Positions 1 to 9,510 of a DNA stretch of 64,000 nucleotides are shown one piece after another. The notes beneath the pieces were generated by a model. The model searched no databases, was not told the DNA's origin, and was given only the letters and a program-made list of their open reading frames with translations. Origin of the DNA: Apoda limacodes. Taxonomy: Eukaryota > Arthropoda > Insecta > Lepidoptera > Limacodidae. The position numbers and the translations under genes are program-made. The stretch is taken from NCBI GenBank assembly GCA_946406115.1, contig OX291541.1, positions 21,483,908 through 21,547,907 on the forward strand, read 5' to 3'. The number at the start of each line of letters is the position of its first letter. Within the stretch, counting starts at the first letter, position 1.

Positions 1-1036
1 GACAGCACAGAGCCTTGCGGGACATCAGCATTGATGTCCATGCTATCAGAGCAACTACCATCAACTACGGTTCGTATGCGTCTGCCGGACAAAAAGCTAG
101 CCACCAATTTGCACAAACCCTCGGGCACTCCGAAAGAAGGCAACTTCGATAGAAGACCCCGGTGCCAGACCCGATCGAATGCCTTCGCTATTTCCAGGCT
201 ACATCCCAATGCCTCCTCCTGACTCTCAATGGCTAGTGCCCATCGGTGTGTGAGATACACTAGAAGGTCACCAGTCGAGCGACCGTAGCGAAAGCCATAT
301 CGACGGTCATTGACCAGGTCGTGTACTTCTAGGTATCTCAAAAGCTGTATGTTGATCACACGCTCCATCACCTTGGAGAGGAGAGAGGTAATAGTGATAG
401 GCTTGTAATTCGATGGATCTGATCTATCGCCCTTTTTAGGCACCGGCTGCACATTCACGGTCTTCCATGAAAACGGAAATTGCCTAGTATGGTAGGAAAG
501 CGCGAAGAGGCGCGTGAGTACAGGAGCACACTGCTTAAGCACCACCGGTGGTATACCGTCTGGCCCACTAGACTTATGAACGTCTAGAGAAAGCAACGCC
601 CGCCGCACCTCCCGCTGTGTTATGGAGATTTCCGGCATGGTCTTACCGCACCACGGTATACTAGGTCGTACACCGCCTTCATCGTTCATGTTCGAGTTCG
701 AGGCAAAGAGACTGCCCAGTAGATCGGCTTTCTCTTTAGCACTATGGGCCAAGTCAACATCGGTCTTTCGCAGTGGTGGTAACGACGACTGGCAAAAGTT
801 CCCTTCGGCAGCTTTGGCAAGCGACCCGAAAGCACGACTCGCAGAAGGATAGCTATACCTATTTTGCCGATGAATTGGAATTTTGCTCCGGCAGTTGCTT
901 TCTTACTGAACCTCGAGGCAGCATATAATTTGCGTTTTAACTCAGAAATATTCGGATCCTTATTATTACGAGCCGTGGTCTAAGCCTCATACTCAGTTTT
1001 CTTGAAAATTTTAGCTTCTCTGCAGACCTATTATAG
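1..1036 (-). pseudogene. Jockey ORF2 fragment: linker and reverse transcriptase
   Basis: Reading the minus strand from 1036 gives a basic linker (with KDPN and LKRK-like segments) and then the RT fingers and palm. The segment around 430-330 reads like GDRSDPSNYKPI followed by SLLSKVMERVI, and around 190-150 like AKAFDRVWHRGLLSKLPSFG, the classic non-LTR motif with the first catalytic Asp. Near 40-1 it reads DVPQGSVL. The FADD box would lie beyond the left edge. The part nearest 1036 has stops. It encodes the enzyme that copies LINE RNA into DNA at a nicked target. Confidence 0.85.
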
Positions 1037-1415
1037 TAGAGCTAAGCTGCTTTTAAGAAAATCGTCAAATAACTCTTCCCGTCGGACTCAAGAGTCCTCT
1101 ACCAACAACTGGTTTCGTTGTGTTCGGCATGATCTTCTGATCAAGAATAGACCGGTTGTCGCGTTCTAAAGTGGTGGAGGGGGGAGAGGGGGAGAGAAAA
1201 TACGCGGAAACCGGGTATCACGGTTTGGTTAATTTTTCTATAACCACTTATCCGATTTCATCAAATAAGGTGTCATATCATAGGTGATAAAATGCTTAAC
1301 ATAACTTGTTTGACACTAATTTCTATAAATACCATAGTTTATTTAATATTTAGAAAAAAACGAAATTTCCAACAAAAATATTTTAAGTTTGTTAAATTGA
1401 AGCAGTAAATGACAT
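1037..1415 (+). repeat. Left terminal inverted repeat of the long-TIR element
   Basis: Pairs with 5062-5457 in inverse orientation. The best block is 1138-1330, where caagaatagaccggtt, aaagtggtggagg, ggtttggttaatttt, cacttatccgatttca and aatgcttaacataac all recur reversed near 5200-5370. The inner end is attgaagcagtaaat. Indels show the arms have drifted apart. Confidence 0.8.
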
Positions 1416-1728
1416 AGACAGGTTCAAAACCAAGTACTACATAAAATTGTCACATTTATTAGCTTGCTGTTTTTTTTTTCAATTTTGAAATTCGGTCAGA
1501 AAATAACAAAGTTATCAACGATATCACGGGCGAGCTCGCGACGACCGAGACGAAGATTGGCCGAATGGCCAGCTCAACGACGACGTCTCTCGCTCTGTCT
1601 GTGCACCATAGTGGCTGTGTATGTACCTTATTAGTTTTATTTGGTTGAATTAGAAACTTAACAAATATTACATACTTATTCCATACTTTAAGTTACATCC
1701 CTATGTATATGGGAGTAAGCAAGTAACA

Positions 1729-2475
1729 ATGGAGTTAGGTGCTGTCGGGCTGGTTAGTTTACCTAAGCGAAAAGAAAAGGCCGGCAGGCTGGTTAGTTTA
1801 CCTAAGCGAAAAGAAAAGGCCGGAATAAACTGGAATCTTTGCCTAATTTGCAAGTCTGAAGATAGAGCAAACGTCAGAAAAGCAGCAGAAAATGGTATCC
1901 AGCAATTCAAGGAGGCGTTTGCCTGGTGTAAACTTTACATGGATTTGTTTTAATACAAGCTATTGGGAAATAAAAAAGTACAAAGACTTTTGGTTATTTC
2001 AGTGACGTATTCTTACGAGCATTTAACTTAGGATTCCAATAAAATAGAATGTCGAAGTAATTTTGTCCTATTTGATCAGTATAAAATGACGTCTTTCAAA
2101 GCTAGAACACGTTCAAAACGACGGCATATGATAGATTCCATTGACCACAAAATTTCAGGTCGAGAGATGTTTAATTAACTCGGTTTCAAATATAGCAACC
2201 CTTGCAGTGTTTATGTCCATGGGAATTACTAAACAAGCCTTAAAGCTTGATGCCAATTACGAACTACTGACTTCTGGAGGTTTTCCTGAAGCCAAAGTCG
2301 TGAGCACGAACCTCCATCGAAATACTGACCACTTACAATCCTATCATGAGGAAGCTGACACACGATATGCTCTTCATGGTATAGATTTTAAAAATTTTGG
2401 GAGATAAAAAGTTGGTAGTGCACAGTCTTGACACCGATGTGCTATTATTAATGATCCATTTTTATGACCATCTTC
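1729..2475 (+). pseudogene. Fragment of an unnamed transposon-associated protein family (HEEADTR / DTDV motifs)
   Basis: Two reading segments. The first (1729-1953) has a duplicated 13-residue basic block and then INWNLCLICKSEDRANV, a Cys-X2-Cys start seen at the N terminus of this family. The second (2141-2407, then a frame change near 2395) carries HEEADTRYALH at 2345-2377 and VVHSLDTDVLLLMIHF at about 2418-2465. I recognise HEEADTR followed by a DTDV-type strand from large uncharacterised repeat-like proteins in arthropod and cnidarian genomes, but not from a named domain. Most of the middle of the protein is missing, and at 2478 it is cut by a LINE fragment. Another piece of the same kind of protein, its Cys-rich C terminus, lies at 45775-46260. 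The position between long TIRs suggests it may be the element's own gene. Function unknown; the acidic motifs could be catalytic. Confidence 0.55.
1750..1825 (+). repeat. Tandem duplication, 39-bp period, two copies
   Basis: The unit starting ctggttagtttacctaag begins at 1750 and again at 1789, and both copies end in ccgg. The period is 13 codons, so the duplication keeps the frame and repeats a basic peptide, LVSLPKRKEKAG. Confidence 0.9.
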
Positions 2476-2477
2476 CA

Positions 2478-3960
2478 CTGCGAAAGGCCGGTGGTGACTT
2501 GGCCAATAGTGCCAAAGAGAAAGCCGATCTACTTGGTAGTCTCTTTACCTCAAACTCGAATTAAACGACGAAGGCGCTGTACAAACTACTATACCGTGGT
2601 GCGGTAAGACCATGCCGGAAATCTCCATAACACAACGGGAAGTCCGGCAATCATTGCTTTCTCTAGAAGTCGAGTGGGCCAGACGGTATACTAGCAGTAG
2701 TGCTTAAACAGTTGTGTCTTGTACCACACTAGGCAATTTCTTTCTTTATGGAAGACTGCGAATGTGCACCCGGTACTCAAAAAGGGCGATAGATCAGATC
2801 CACCAAATGACATGCCAATCACTATTACCTCTCTCCTCTCCAGCTACGCTGCTAAGATACCTACAAAAGCACGACCTGGTCAGCGACCATCAATATGGCT
2901 TTCGCACCTTCTAGTGTTTCTCACACACCGATGGGCACTAGACATTGAGAGTCAGAAGAAGGCATTGGCATGTAGCCTGGACATAGTGAAGACGTTCGAT
3001 CGGGTCTGGCGCCGAATTCTTCTATCGAAGTTGCCATCTTACAGAGTTTAGGGGTTTGTGCAAATGGGTGGCTACCTTTTTGTCCAGCAGACGCATACGT
3101 AGTAGTCGTAGTAGTTGACGGTAGTTGCTCTGATACCATGGATATTAATGCTGGTGTCTCGCAAGGTTTTGTGCTGTCTCCTACGTTGTTTCTAATGCAT
3201 ATCAATGAAATGTTAGACATCAACAATACTATGCAGATGACAGCACTGGAGACGCTTATTACACGGGCAAACATCTCTCGTTCCGATGTGGAGGAAAAAG
3301 CGAAGAACTTGTGTCTCAAATCGAGATCACTCCGACCAAGGCCTCTGACAGGAGACGGGAAAACTTGGCTGATTCAACCCTAAGAAGACACAAGTCGGCG
3401 CGTTCACAGCTAAGAAAACCCTGTTTATTGTGGTCCCACGATTCCAGAACACTCCCCTCTCCATCTCCAAGAGCATTGGGATCCTTGGTGATGACATCTC
3501 TGGCGATGTTTTGCAAGTCGGCTTTACAAGTCGCAAGTCCGGCCCCATATGGAGTACTGCTGCCATCTCTGGACGCATGGGCGTAGCCAGCTTTTGGAGT
3601 TGGGGGGGGGGGGGCAGGCTTGGCTAGGGGGTGGCAGACCTGATAGAAAATGTCATTTTAATATAGTGAACATGTTCATTTTGAGCAAATTCCTTTAGGT
3701 TATGGGCACCTAGGGGGGGCAGCTGCCCCCCCCCCCCCTGCCTGTACCTCGCTACGCCCATGTCTGGGCGGGTGCTCCGGATACCAGCTTGGCCCTTTTG
3801 ACTCGGTTCAACGACAGGCTGTGAGAATCGTCGACGATCCCAACTAGCAGTCCGTATCGAACCCTTCAGTCTGAGGAGAGACTTTGCCTCCCTGTGTGTG
3901 TTCTACCGCTTGTGTAATGGGATATGTTCTGAGAAATTGTTCGAAATGCGTACGTGTACA
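2478..3960 (+). pseudogene. Second Jockey LINE fragment, RT to C terminus, plus strand
   Basis: Begins at 2478 with a sequence matching the minus-strand copy at 1-850 (LRK..GDLA.SAKEKADLLGSL) and continues through the RT fingers, a DIVKTFDRVWRR motif near 2985-3012, and VSQGFVLSPTLF near 3155-3190. The C-terminal region (3340-3960) matches the copy at 28300-29055. The start of the C-terminal tail is interrupted by a small MITE at 3576-3762. Many stops, so inactive. It is inserted inside the long-TIR element, directly next to the HEEADTR-family fragment. Confidence 0.8.
3568..3770. mobile_element. hAT-type MITE, 187 bp, with 8-bp target duplication
   Basis: The element is 3576-3762. It starts CATGGGCGTAGC and ends GCTACGCCCATG, with a G-run near the left end (about 3601-3613) and a C-run near the right end (about 3727-3738). 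The flanks TCTGGACG (3568-3575) and TCTGGGCG (3763-3770) are an 8-bp target duplication with one mismatch inside the LINE fragment. There is no coding capacity. Mobilised, if at all, by a hAT transposase in trans. Confidence 0.85.
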
Positions 3961-5061
3961 GATAAATCCGTACATATAGCAACCCTGTGCCAATATATCT
4001 CAAAGATTTGCAGCTGATATCATGTTTGCCTTATGGTTTCAGATTTTTTTTAACCAGTACAATAACGAATCTCAAGATGACTAAAATGTACCATCAAATA
4101 AATTCAATAAATATTTTGAATTTGGACAGATATGTTATACATATTTCTGGTTAACTATTTCAGTTGTACTTTAGAAGTAGGAGAGCACCAACCTATTACT
4201 GTCAATCTATAAATTGGGACATTCTCTTGGGAAACTATTTAGGGGAATTGATATTTTAACTGTTCCTTGCCAATATATCTATCTACACTTGTATGAAGTA
4301 TATACGCAAAATTCGAAAATTTATTTGCTTAAAATAGTGACCTACACAGTGTGAATACAAGGTATAAGGATGAGTTTGTAGTTCAAAATGTTGTCTTAAG
4401 AAACTACTTACCTAGCTCTTTTGCAATACAAAGTTTATATTTCTACAATAAAATTCCAAAATGAGTGATTAATTTAGCTCCAAATAAATTTAATTAAATA
4501 AAAATATATGACAAAGTTAGTGTAATGAAAAATAGCTAAAAGCTCAAAAAATTGATGAATACATTAATGATGAAAATGTTTGGAAGAATTAGAACTTTAT
4601 TGATTGGGAGGCATTTATGACATTTTTTTCAACATTGTTTATTATGTTATTACCTAGTGTAAGGATGTATTGTTTTATTTGTAATATGAAGTTGAAAAAA
4701 TTTGAGATTAACATTAACTAGGTACAGAGTTTTGTTGTTCAAAACATTTGTAAAAAGTAAATGATAATATGATATATTAGTTTTTACATTATATTTTATA
4801 CTTAATATTTTATTTATTTATATAATTGATTATAGAAATAAATTATATTGCTAACATGAAATTAGTCTTGTTACTTGTAGTTATATTGAAAATAAAAATC
4901 TAGAAAATAAAACCCGCTATAGGATAATGCGCAGCACAAGTCACGTTATCCTAATGTATTAATTCAGTCACAGTTTTATCATTTTTTAACCAAATTAAAA
5001 TAAATAAAAACATTTATATAGCTGTATTAATCACCCAATTTTTAGTCATACATTACTTTTT
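3961..5061. other. AT-rich interior of the long-TIR element, nothing recognised
   Basis: About 1.1 kb of very AT-rich sequence with no open frame of useful length and no repeat I could match elsewhere in the window. It may be decayed coding sequence of the element or a later filler insertion. Confidence 0.6.
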
Positions 5062-5457
5062 AATTCAATGTAATTTACTGCTTCAATTCAATAAAATGAA
5101 ATTTTTTTTTGTCAAAAATTCGCTTTTTTTCTTAATATTTAATAAAGTATGGTAAGCTGCTCTGCTTATATGCAGACACCATTGTAAGACATGTTATGTT
5201 AAGCATTTTATAACTTATCGTATGACACCTTATTTGTTGAAATCGGATAAGTGGCTATTGAGAAATTAACCAAACCCCGATAGCCGGTTTGCACATCTTT
5301 CCCTGCCCCTCCCTCTCCCCTCCACCACTTTAGAACACGAAAACCGATCTATTCTTGTTCAAGATATCATGCTGAACCCTATAATACCAGTTGTCGGACC
5401 GAAGAGTCCTCCTCTGCGGTCCGACGGGACTTCGGTCTCGACGGCCTGGCTTCTCTA
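5062..5457 (-). repeat. Right terminal inverted repeat of the long-TIR element
   Basis: Inverse partner of 1037-1415. It runs from tttactgcttcaatt, through ttatgttaagcatttta, aaatcggataagtgg and ccaccactttagaac, to cttctcta at the tip. Confidence 0.8.
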
Positions 5458-6138
5458 CTATTAAACAACGGTCGTTTTTTGACGTCGGCAGCTAGTCGCA
5501 GGTTAGGAATGAAACATTTCATACCAGCGAGGATTGTCTCAGTGACTGCAGCTGCGTAGAGTTCAGGATCTTCTGAGCTAAAGCATGCATTAATTTCTCG
5601 CAATCCATCCCAGTCTGCCGGCTTATAGTGCCACACACGACGCCAATTAGTTGTCCCAGATGGATCGGGTTGTGTGTATGACACTTGAGTCCGAACGAGA
5701 CAGTGGTCCGAGGAGCCAAGAGGCGCAGGCTGTAGTCAGCAGAAGGTCCAGTAAGGAGCTCGTATGGTCCTCTTTATCTGGTATTCTCGTTTGAGAAAGT
5801 ACCACCTGAGAGAATCCATAGGTCAGAGCAAATTCATGAGCAGATAATCCTGATTAAATGGTTCGAGAACTGAGCCACTCACGATGGTGGGCGTTAAAGT
5901 CTCCCAAAATTAATATTTCTGCTGTGGTATATTGCTCTAGAACTCTGTCAGTCGTCAAACTCAGGTGCGTGAAGAGTCGAGTTACGTTCGTGTCACCGCT
6001 ATGAGACCTGTATAGGAACGCATAGATACGAGTGTGGCCGCCGTCATCTACGCGCACCCACAATATCGACAGGTCATCAAGGCTATGAAGGCGGCGACAG
6101 CAAATATCCTCCTAAACGAACATACATACACCGGTACG
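5458..6138 (-). pseudogene. Jockey ORF2 fragment: C-terminal two thirds of the endonuclease
   Basis: The minus strand encodes the later part of an apurinic-type (EEP fold) endonuclease. 6063-5854 reads VDDGGHTRIYAFLYR and ILILGDFNAHH, the Gly-Asp-Phe-Asn-Ala-His catalytic loop. 5719-5460 covers the final strands, with WDGLREINACF and, just before the long-TIR insertion, KKRPLFN. The upstream part lies beyond the hAT insertion at 9287-9480. A stop in place of a Gln or Trp codon near 6110 and a frameshift near 5700 show decay. The enzyme nicks target DNA to prime reverse transcription. Confidence 0.85.
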
Positions 6139-6253
6139 CAGCGGCGGCCTTAGGGGGTGGCGAACAGGGCAATCGCCCGGGGCCTGGCTCTTCCAGGGGC
6201 CTCGCGCAACAACCGAAGCAAATTTAAAAAATTAAAAAATAATATTTATAAAA

Positions 6254-6609
6254 CTTGCTTTTCTTAAAAACATTAGAATCATATAAAAAATCAATCTAAC
6301 AGAAAATTGTACTAAAAAGTAAAAAATAATTTCTTCAAAATGATCATAATTTTTTTTTTATCCAAGTACGACTGCAAGAAAAGTAAGGCGTGCGCAGCAC
6401 ACGAATATTTGACGTGCTAGAGTTTTAGTGGATATTAATTGAGAGTTTATCAAGTGATTGTATGTAAGTGCGCACGCCTTGCTTTTCTTACAGTCGTACG
6501 TGGATATAAGTTTTTTATATTCATTTTGAAGAAATTATTTTTTATTTCTTAGTACAATTTTCTGTTAGATTGAATTTTTATATGATTCTAATGTTTTAAG
6601 AATAGCAAG
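6254..6609. mobile_element. Foldback (palindromic) MITE, arms ~140 bp
   Basis: Left arm 6254-6396 and right arm 6470-6609 are inverse copies: cttgcttttctt at the left tip answers aagaatagcaag at the right tip, and gcgtgcgcag near the centre answers gtgcgcacgc. Divergence is a few percent, plus small indels. No coding capacity. It sits inside the hAT element near its left end. Confidence 0.85.
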
Positions 6610-7167
6610 TTTTTAAAAAAAAAATTTACTTTATTTTTATTTTATACTTTTTAGTGATAGTTTCATTGAATTTTTATAGTTTATTGCTCAAGTTTTATAA
6701 GTTGGGTGATGGTAATTTTTCACGTTGCACCCTAATGTCCACCTTCAGGTGCAGTTCCTTTGCCAAGACGTGATAACATCAAAATGAACATCAAATTCGT
6801 GATCTGCGACCCTATTTTGAAGATTTTAAATTTTTCACCTCCACCTCTATCCCCCTGGTTACAACTTTGAGAGGGGTTGTTGGTCAAAGTAACTGTGGAA
6901 TATTGTTTTGTCATCTGAGCTTAGTAAGTATGCAAAATTTCATCGAAGGGTGATGATGAAGAGGAATTATGTTTAATTAAGCTTGCAAGATTCCACCAAA
7001 GAGAATATAATACTATGGATTCCACCACAAGATGGAAGAACAAAAAAAGGAAACATTGTGAGTTAAATAAAAGCAAGTAATATAGAATTTTTTAACTATA
7101 TAATTTTTTTTAACTTTTGATTTTGATCCTTAATTATTTATTCAGGTTATAACATAGCGGTAAATTA
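6610..7167. other. hAT interior, no gene recognised
   Basis: AT-rich spacer. A C-rich patch at 6838-6856 (cctccacctctatcccc) and the text around 6720-6960 look like repeat 3' UTR sequence, but I cannot assign it. Confidence 0.45.
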
Positions 7168-7735
7168 ATACAAATACAAATATAAATATCCTTTATTGCA
7201 CAAAACAAGACACAAACTTACTGAAAAAATAATATTAAAAAACATGTACAACAGGCGATCTTATCGCCAGATGGCAATTTCTACCAGATAACCTATGTTG
7301 GTATTGATATAAAAATTTAAAAGATAGGAATGGTAGGACGCGCAAAATTGATACAAAAACTGAAATAAAGATATAAGTAGCATAGAATACGAATAAAAAC
7401 TACATATAACTAAACTACGTATAAATTACCAAATAAATAAATAACTACAAAATACATAAATACCCTTATACATAAAATATAAAATACATAAATTCCTTAC
7501 ATAAAAACACGTAAACTACACATGAATAAAACAATCATAACTTAAATATTTAAATGTCTACATCAGAACAACAGAGGGAGCAAAACAACCAGGTTATGCG
7601 TGATTTAAAAAATGCTTTTTTACTTGTGCTTTGAAGGTTGTAAGTGATTGTGCTTTTCGGATATCTACTGGGAGAGAAATCCACAATCGCACTGCTTGAA
7701 CGGTGAAGGAATCATCGTCAAATTTTGAGTTGTGT
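7168..7735 (-). pseudogene. 3' end of another Jockey LINE (C terminus and 3' UTR)
   Basis: On the minus strand 7730-7590 reads DDDSFTVQAVRLWISLPVD followed by IRKAQSLTTFKAQVKKHFL, the C-terminal tail usual in lepidopteran Jockey RTs, and then a stop. The 3' UTR runs down to about 7168 and contains the common cctttattgcaca segment. It is a different subfamily from the host LINE at 1-10030. 5'-truncated and inactive. Confidence 0.8.
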
Positions 7736-8028
7736 TTGGAATGAATGAATTAGTTAACAAACTTTATTTTAATATTCATATTCTTTCACTTCTTTACTGT
7801 GTGCTTTTCAATCCTAGCTACCCTTCTTATCTCAAAGAGCGTTTTGGTTACTATGCCTATGTATATGTATTAAGTAATAAATCAGAGGAGGAACGCAAAG
7901 AGGCGTAGTAACCAAAACGCTCTTTGAGATAAGAAGGGTAGCTAGGATTGAACAGCACACAGTAAAGAAGTGAAAGAATATGAATATTAAAATAAAGTTA
8001 GTTAACTAATTCATTCATTCCAAACACA
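7731..8028. mobile_element. Near-perfect foldback element, arms 128 bp
   Basis: Left arm 7731-7858 (tgtgtttggaatgaatg... to ...ttactatgcct) and right arm 7901-8028 are inverse copies with only a handful of differences, around a 42-bp spacer. This is much less diverged than the other palindromes in the window, so insertion or arm homogenisation is recent. No open reading frame of note. Confidence 0.92.
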
Positions 8029-8289
8029 ATGTAAAAATTTATTATGTATTACTTGAATATAGCGCCTTGAAACACTTGAAGATCGGTTTTTTAATCGCAT
8101 AGCACTCGGGTCAGCTCAAACTGTTCTGGTTCTGCTCCCGTTACTGCACGGTACATATCTTTCAATTTTATTGAATTATAGTATTTAAAGTATTGAGTGA
8201 GCTGGAAAAGTGTAAATTACAGTATTTGAAGTATAGAGTAAGCTGAAAAAGCGTGATACTTTAAAAATATTTCTGACTGTTTGTGCGAA

Positions 8290-9112
8290 ACAAAATAAGA
8301 TTTACGAAATGAGTTCGTGTGATCATGGTGCCGGTAGAAAATTTGATTCAGGTATAGTATTATATAATCTGTGATTCAGGTAGTTCAAAAAGGAAACGAG
8401 CTACCGCTAAAGCTAAAGAAAGCACGTAGAAGAAAATCTACGTGGATCTTATATATAAATATATAAAAAGTGATAATCAAGAAACCTTTACAAAACATTT
8501 ATTGACTGAAAGTGACTCTAATCCTGATCCAGCTGAAAACATTCCGTCCACATCATCATGGGTGCCGCCGCTGTCATTAAGTAAAAACAGCGAGGATGAT
8601 GATGAATTAACTACATAATTGGCTCATCGGTGCCGCCGTCAACGCTATCTAGTCAAGAACACGAATCTGAGTCTATTCATGACTGCTGAAATGTAAAATC
8701 TGAATCCTTAAAATGACCCCGGTTTGTGGCCCATAACAATTATTGATGTAGACCGAACTGAGATTGTATTAAAAGGTCCAATCCGGGTTAAAATTAATTT
8801 ATTTTCCGAAAAAAATACAAAAAAGAAAAAAAACTACTGAAGTTTACCCCATTATTGAAGTAGTCCTGAGAATCATTGCCAACACACCGTTACAGTTACA
8901 GTTGCGGCTGCTGAAAAACTTCCGAGGCTTAAAATTATTAAAAAAATATTTGAGGAGTTCGAGGACACTAGATCGGCTTTCAGCCCTTGCTATTCTTCCA
9001 ATCAAAAATGACTTAGCTCATTCGTTAGATTATTTATTGTGCTTTAATTTAAGATTTTTGTCTTACGAAACGGCAAACATCAATTTCAAAATTTATCATC
9101 TCTGTATTTGTT
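8290..9112 (+). pseudogene. Decayed hAT transposase (zinc-finger, DPGLWP type)
   Basis: Plus-strand pieces: a Ser/Lys-rich N terminus (8370-8430, SGSSKRKRATAKAKES), an acidic Ser-Pro-rich linker (8500-8620, with NIPSTSSWVPPLSLS), then DPGLWPITIIDVDRTEIVL followed by KGP (8713-8785). DPGLWP..LKGP is the start of the TTF/ZMYM-type zinc finger of one hAT group. It then jumps to LKLLKKYLRSSRTLDRLS followed by ALAILPIKND (about 8926-9010), the C-terminal hAT dimerisation motif. The catalytic core between them is missing, so it is an internally deleted, inactive copy. It lies inside the TIRs at 6139 and 9278. Confidence 0.75.
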
Positions 9113-9278
9113 AATTTTGTAAATCTTTATTTATATAACTGCTAAATTTCTCGTCAAACATGACAAATACCTAAACCAAACAATCAAACCTACTTTCGCA
9201 TCACATACTTTCACGAAGGATAAAGGACCCCGCAAAGACCTGCCGCCCGGAGCCTCGCTATGGGTAAGGCCGCCGCTG

Positions 9279-9510
9279 CCGGCACGACTCACATAATTGT
9301 GCTCGAGTTAGCCGGGATAATGAAGGTATGATGTATCGGCCGGGCAGGATATCTGCGTCTCCGTTAGGAAAAGAATGGTCGGCTGCGCAGTCTCTAGGTG
9401 GTGGTGGACTGCGTTAAGATTTGCGTGAATACCCCTAATGTTGCAAAAATCCACATAGAATGTGGATGGAGTGGCCGCTGAAAAACTCTTTTTTTTTGTT
9501 CCATGGCATT
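9279..9510 (-). pseudogene. Jockey ORF2 start: N-terminal part of the endonuclease
   Basis: On the minus strand 9480-9287 reads FYVDFCNIRGIHANLNAVHH and then PTILFLTETQISCPAD, including the conserved Asn (CNIRG) and Glu (LTETQ) of the EEP endonuclease. A run of A/T at 9491-9500 shifts the frame relative to an upstream Met. The domain is cut at 9287 by the hAT element and continues at 6130. Confidence 0.85.

Larger units (their letters stand above)
1028..5466. mobile_element. Long-TIR DNA transposon (MULE-like architecture) with its 9-bp target duplication
   Basis: The element proper is 1037-5457. It is flanked by CTATTATAG (1028-1036) and CTATTAAAC (5458-5466), which match at 7 of 9 bases. 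Its ends are long imperfect inverted repeats that both begin TAGAG and share a block reading tccgacggga, then ccagttgt, and then a G-rich stretch after gttctaaagtggtggag. With the element and one duplication removed, the interrupted LINE reads RPLFNRSAEKL without a frame break. Long TIRs with a 9-bp duplication are typical of Mutator/MULE and Foldback/NOF elements, but I see no standard MULE transposase. Inside are a fragment of an unnamed protein family (1729-2475) and a second LINE fragment (2478-3960). Confidence 0.7.
6131..9286 (+). mobile_element. hAT DNA transposon (3.1 kb) with 8-bp target duplication
   Basis: The element is 6139-9278. It begins CAGCGGCGGCCTTA and ends TAAGGCCGCCGCTG, a perfect 14-bp terminal inverted repeat. 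The flanks CCGGTACG (6131-6138) and CCGGCACG (9279-9286) form an 8-bp duplication with one mismatch, the hAT signature. The target is the endonuclease of the minus-strand LINE, and the frame rejoins as YVSRAGVCMF. Inside is a decayed hAT transposase (8290-9112). The transposase-proximal half is original; the left half holds later insertions (a foldback, a LINE 3' end and a second foldback). Confidence 0.92.

Noticed and set aside
3311..3627. Several overlapping ORFs on both strands
   Set aside because: Shadows of the decayed Jockey C-terminal region; none matches a domain in its own frame.
3601..3740. G and C runs as a possible quadruplex regulatory element
   Set aside because: They are the two halves of the MITE's inverted repeat and lie in dead LINE sequence.
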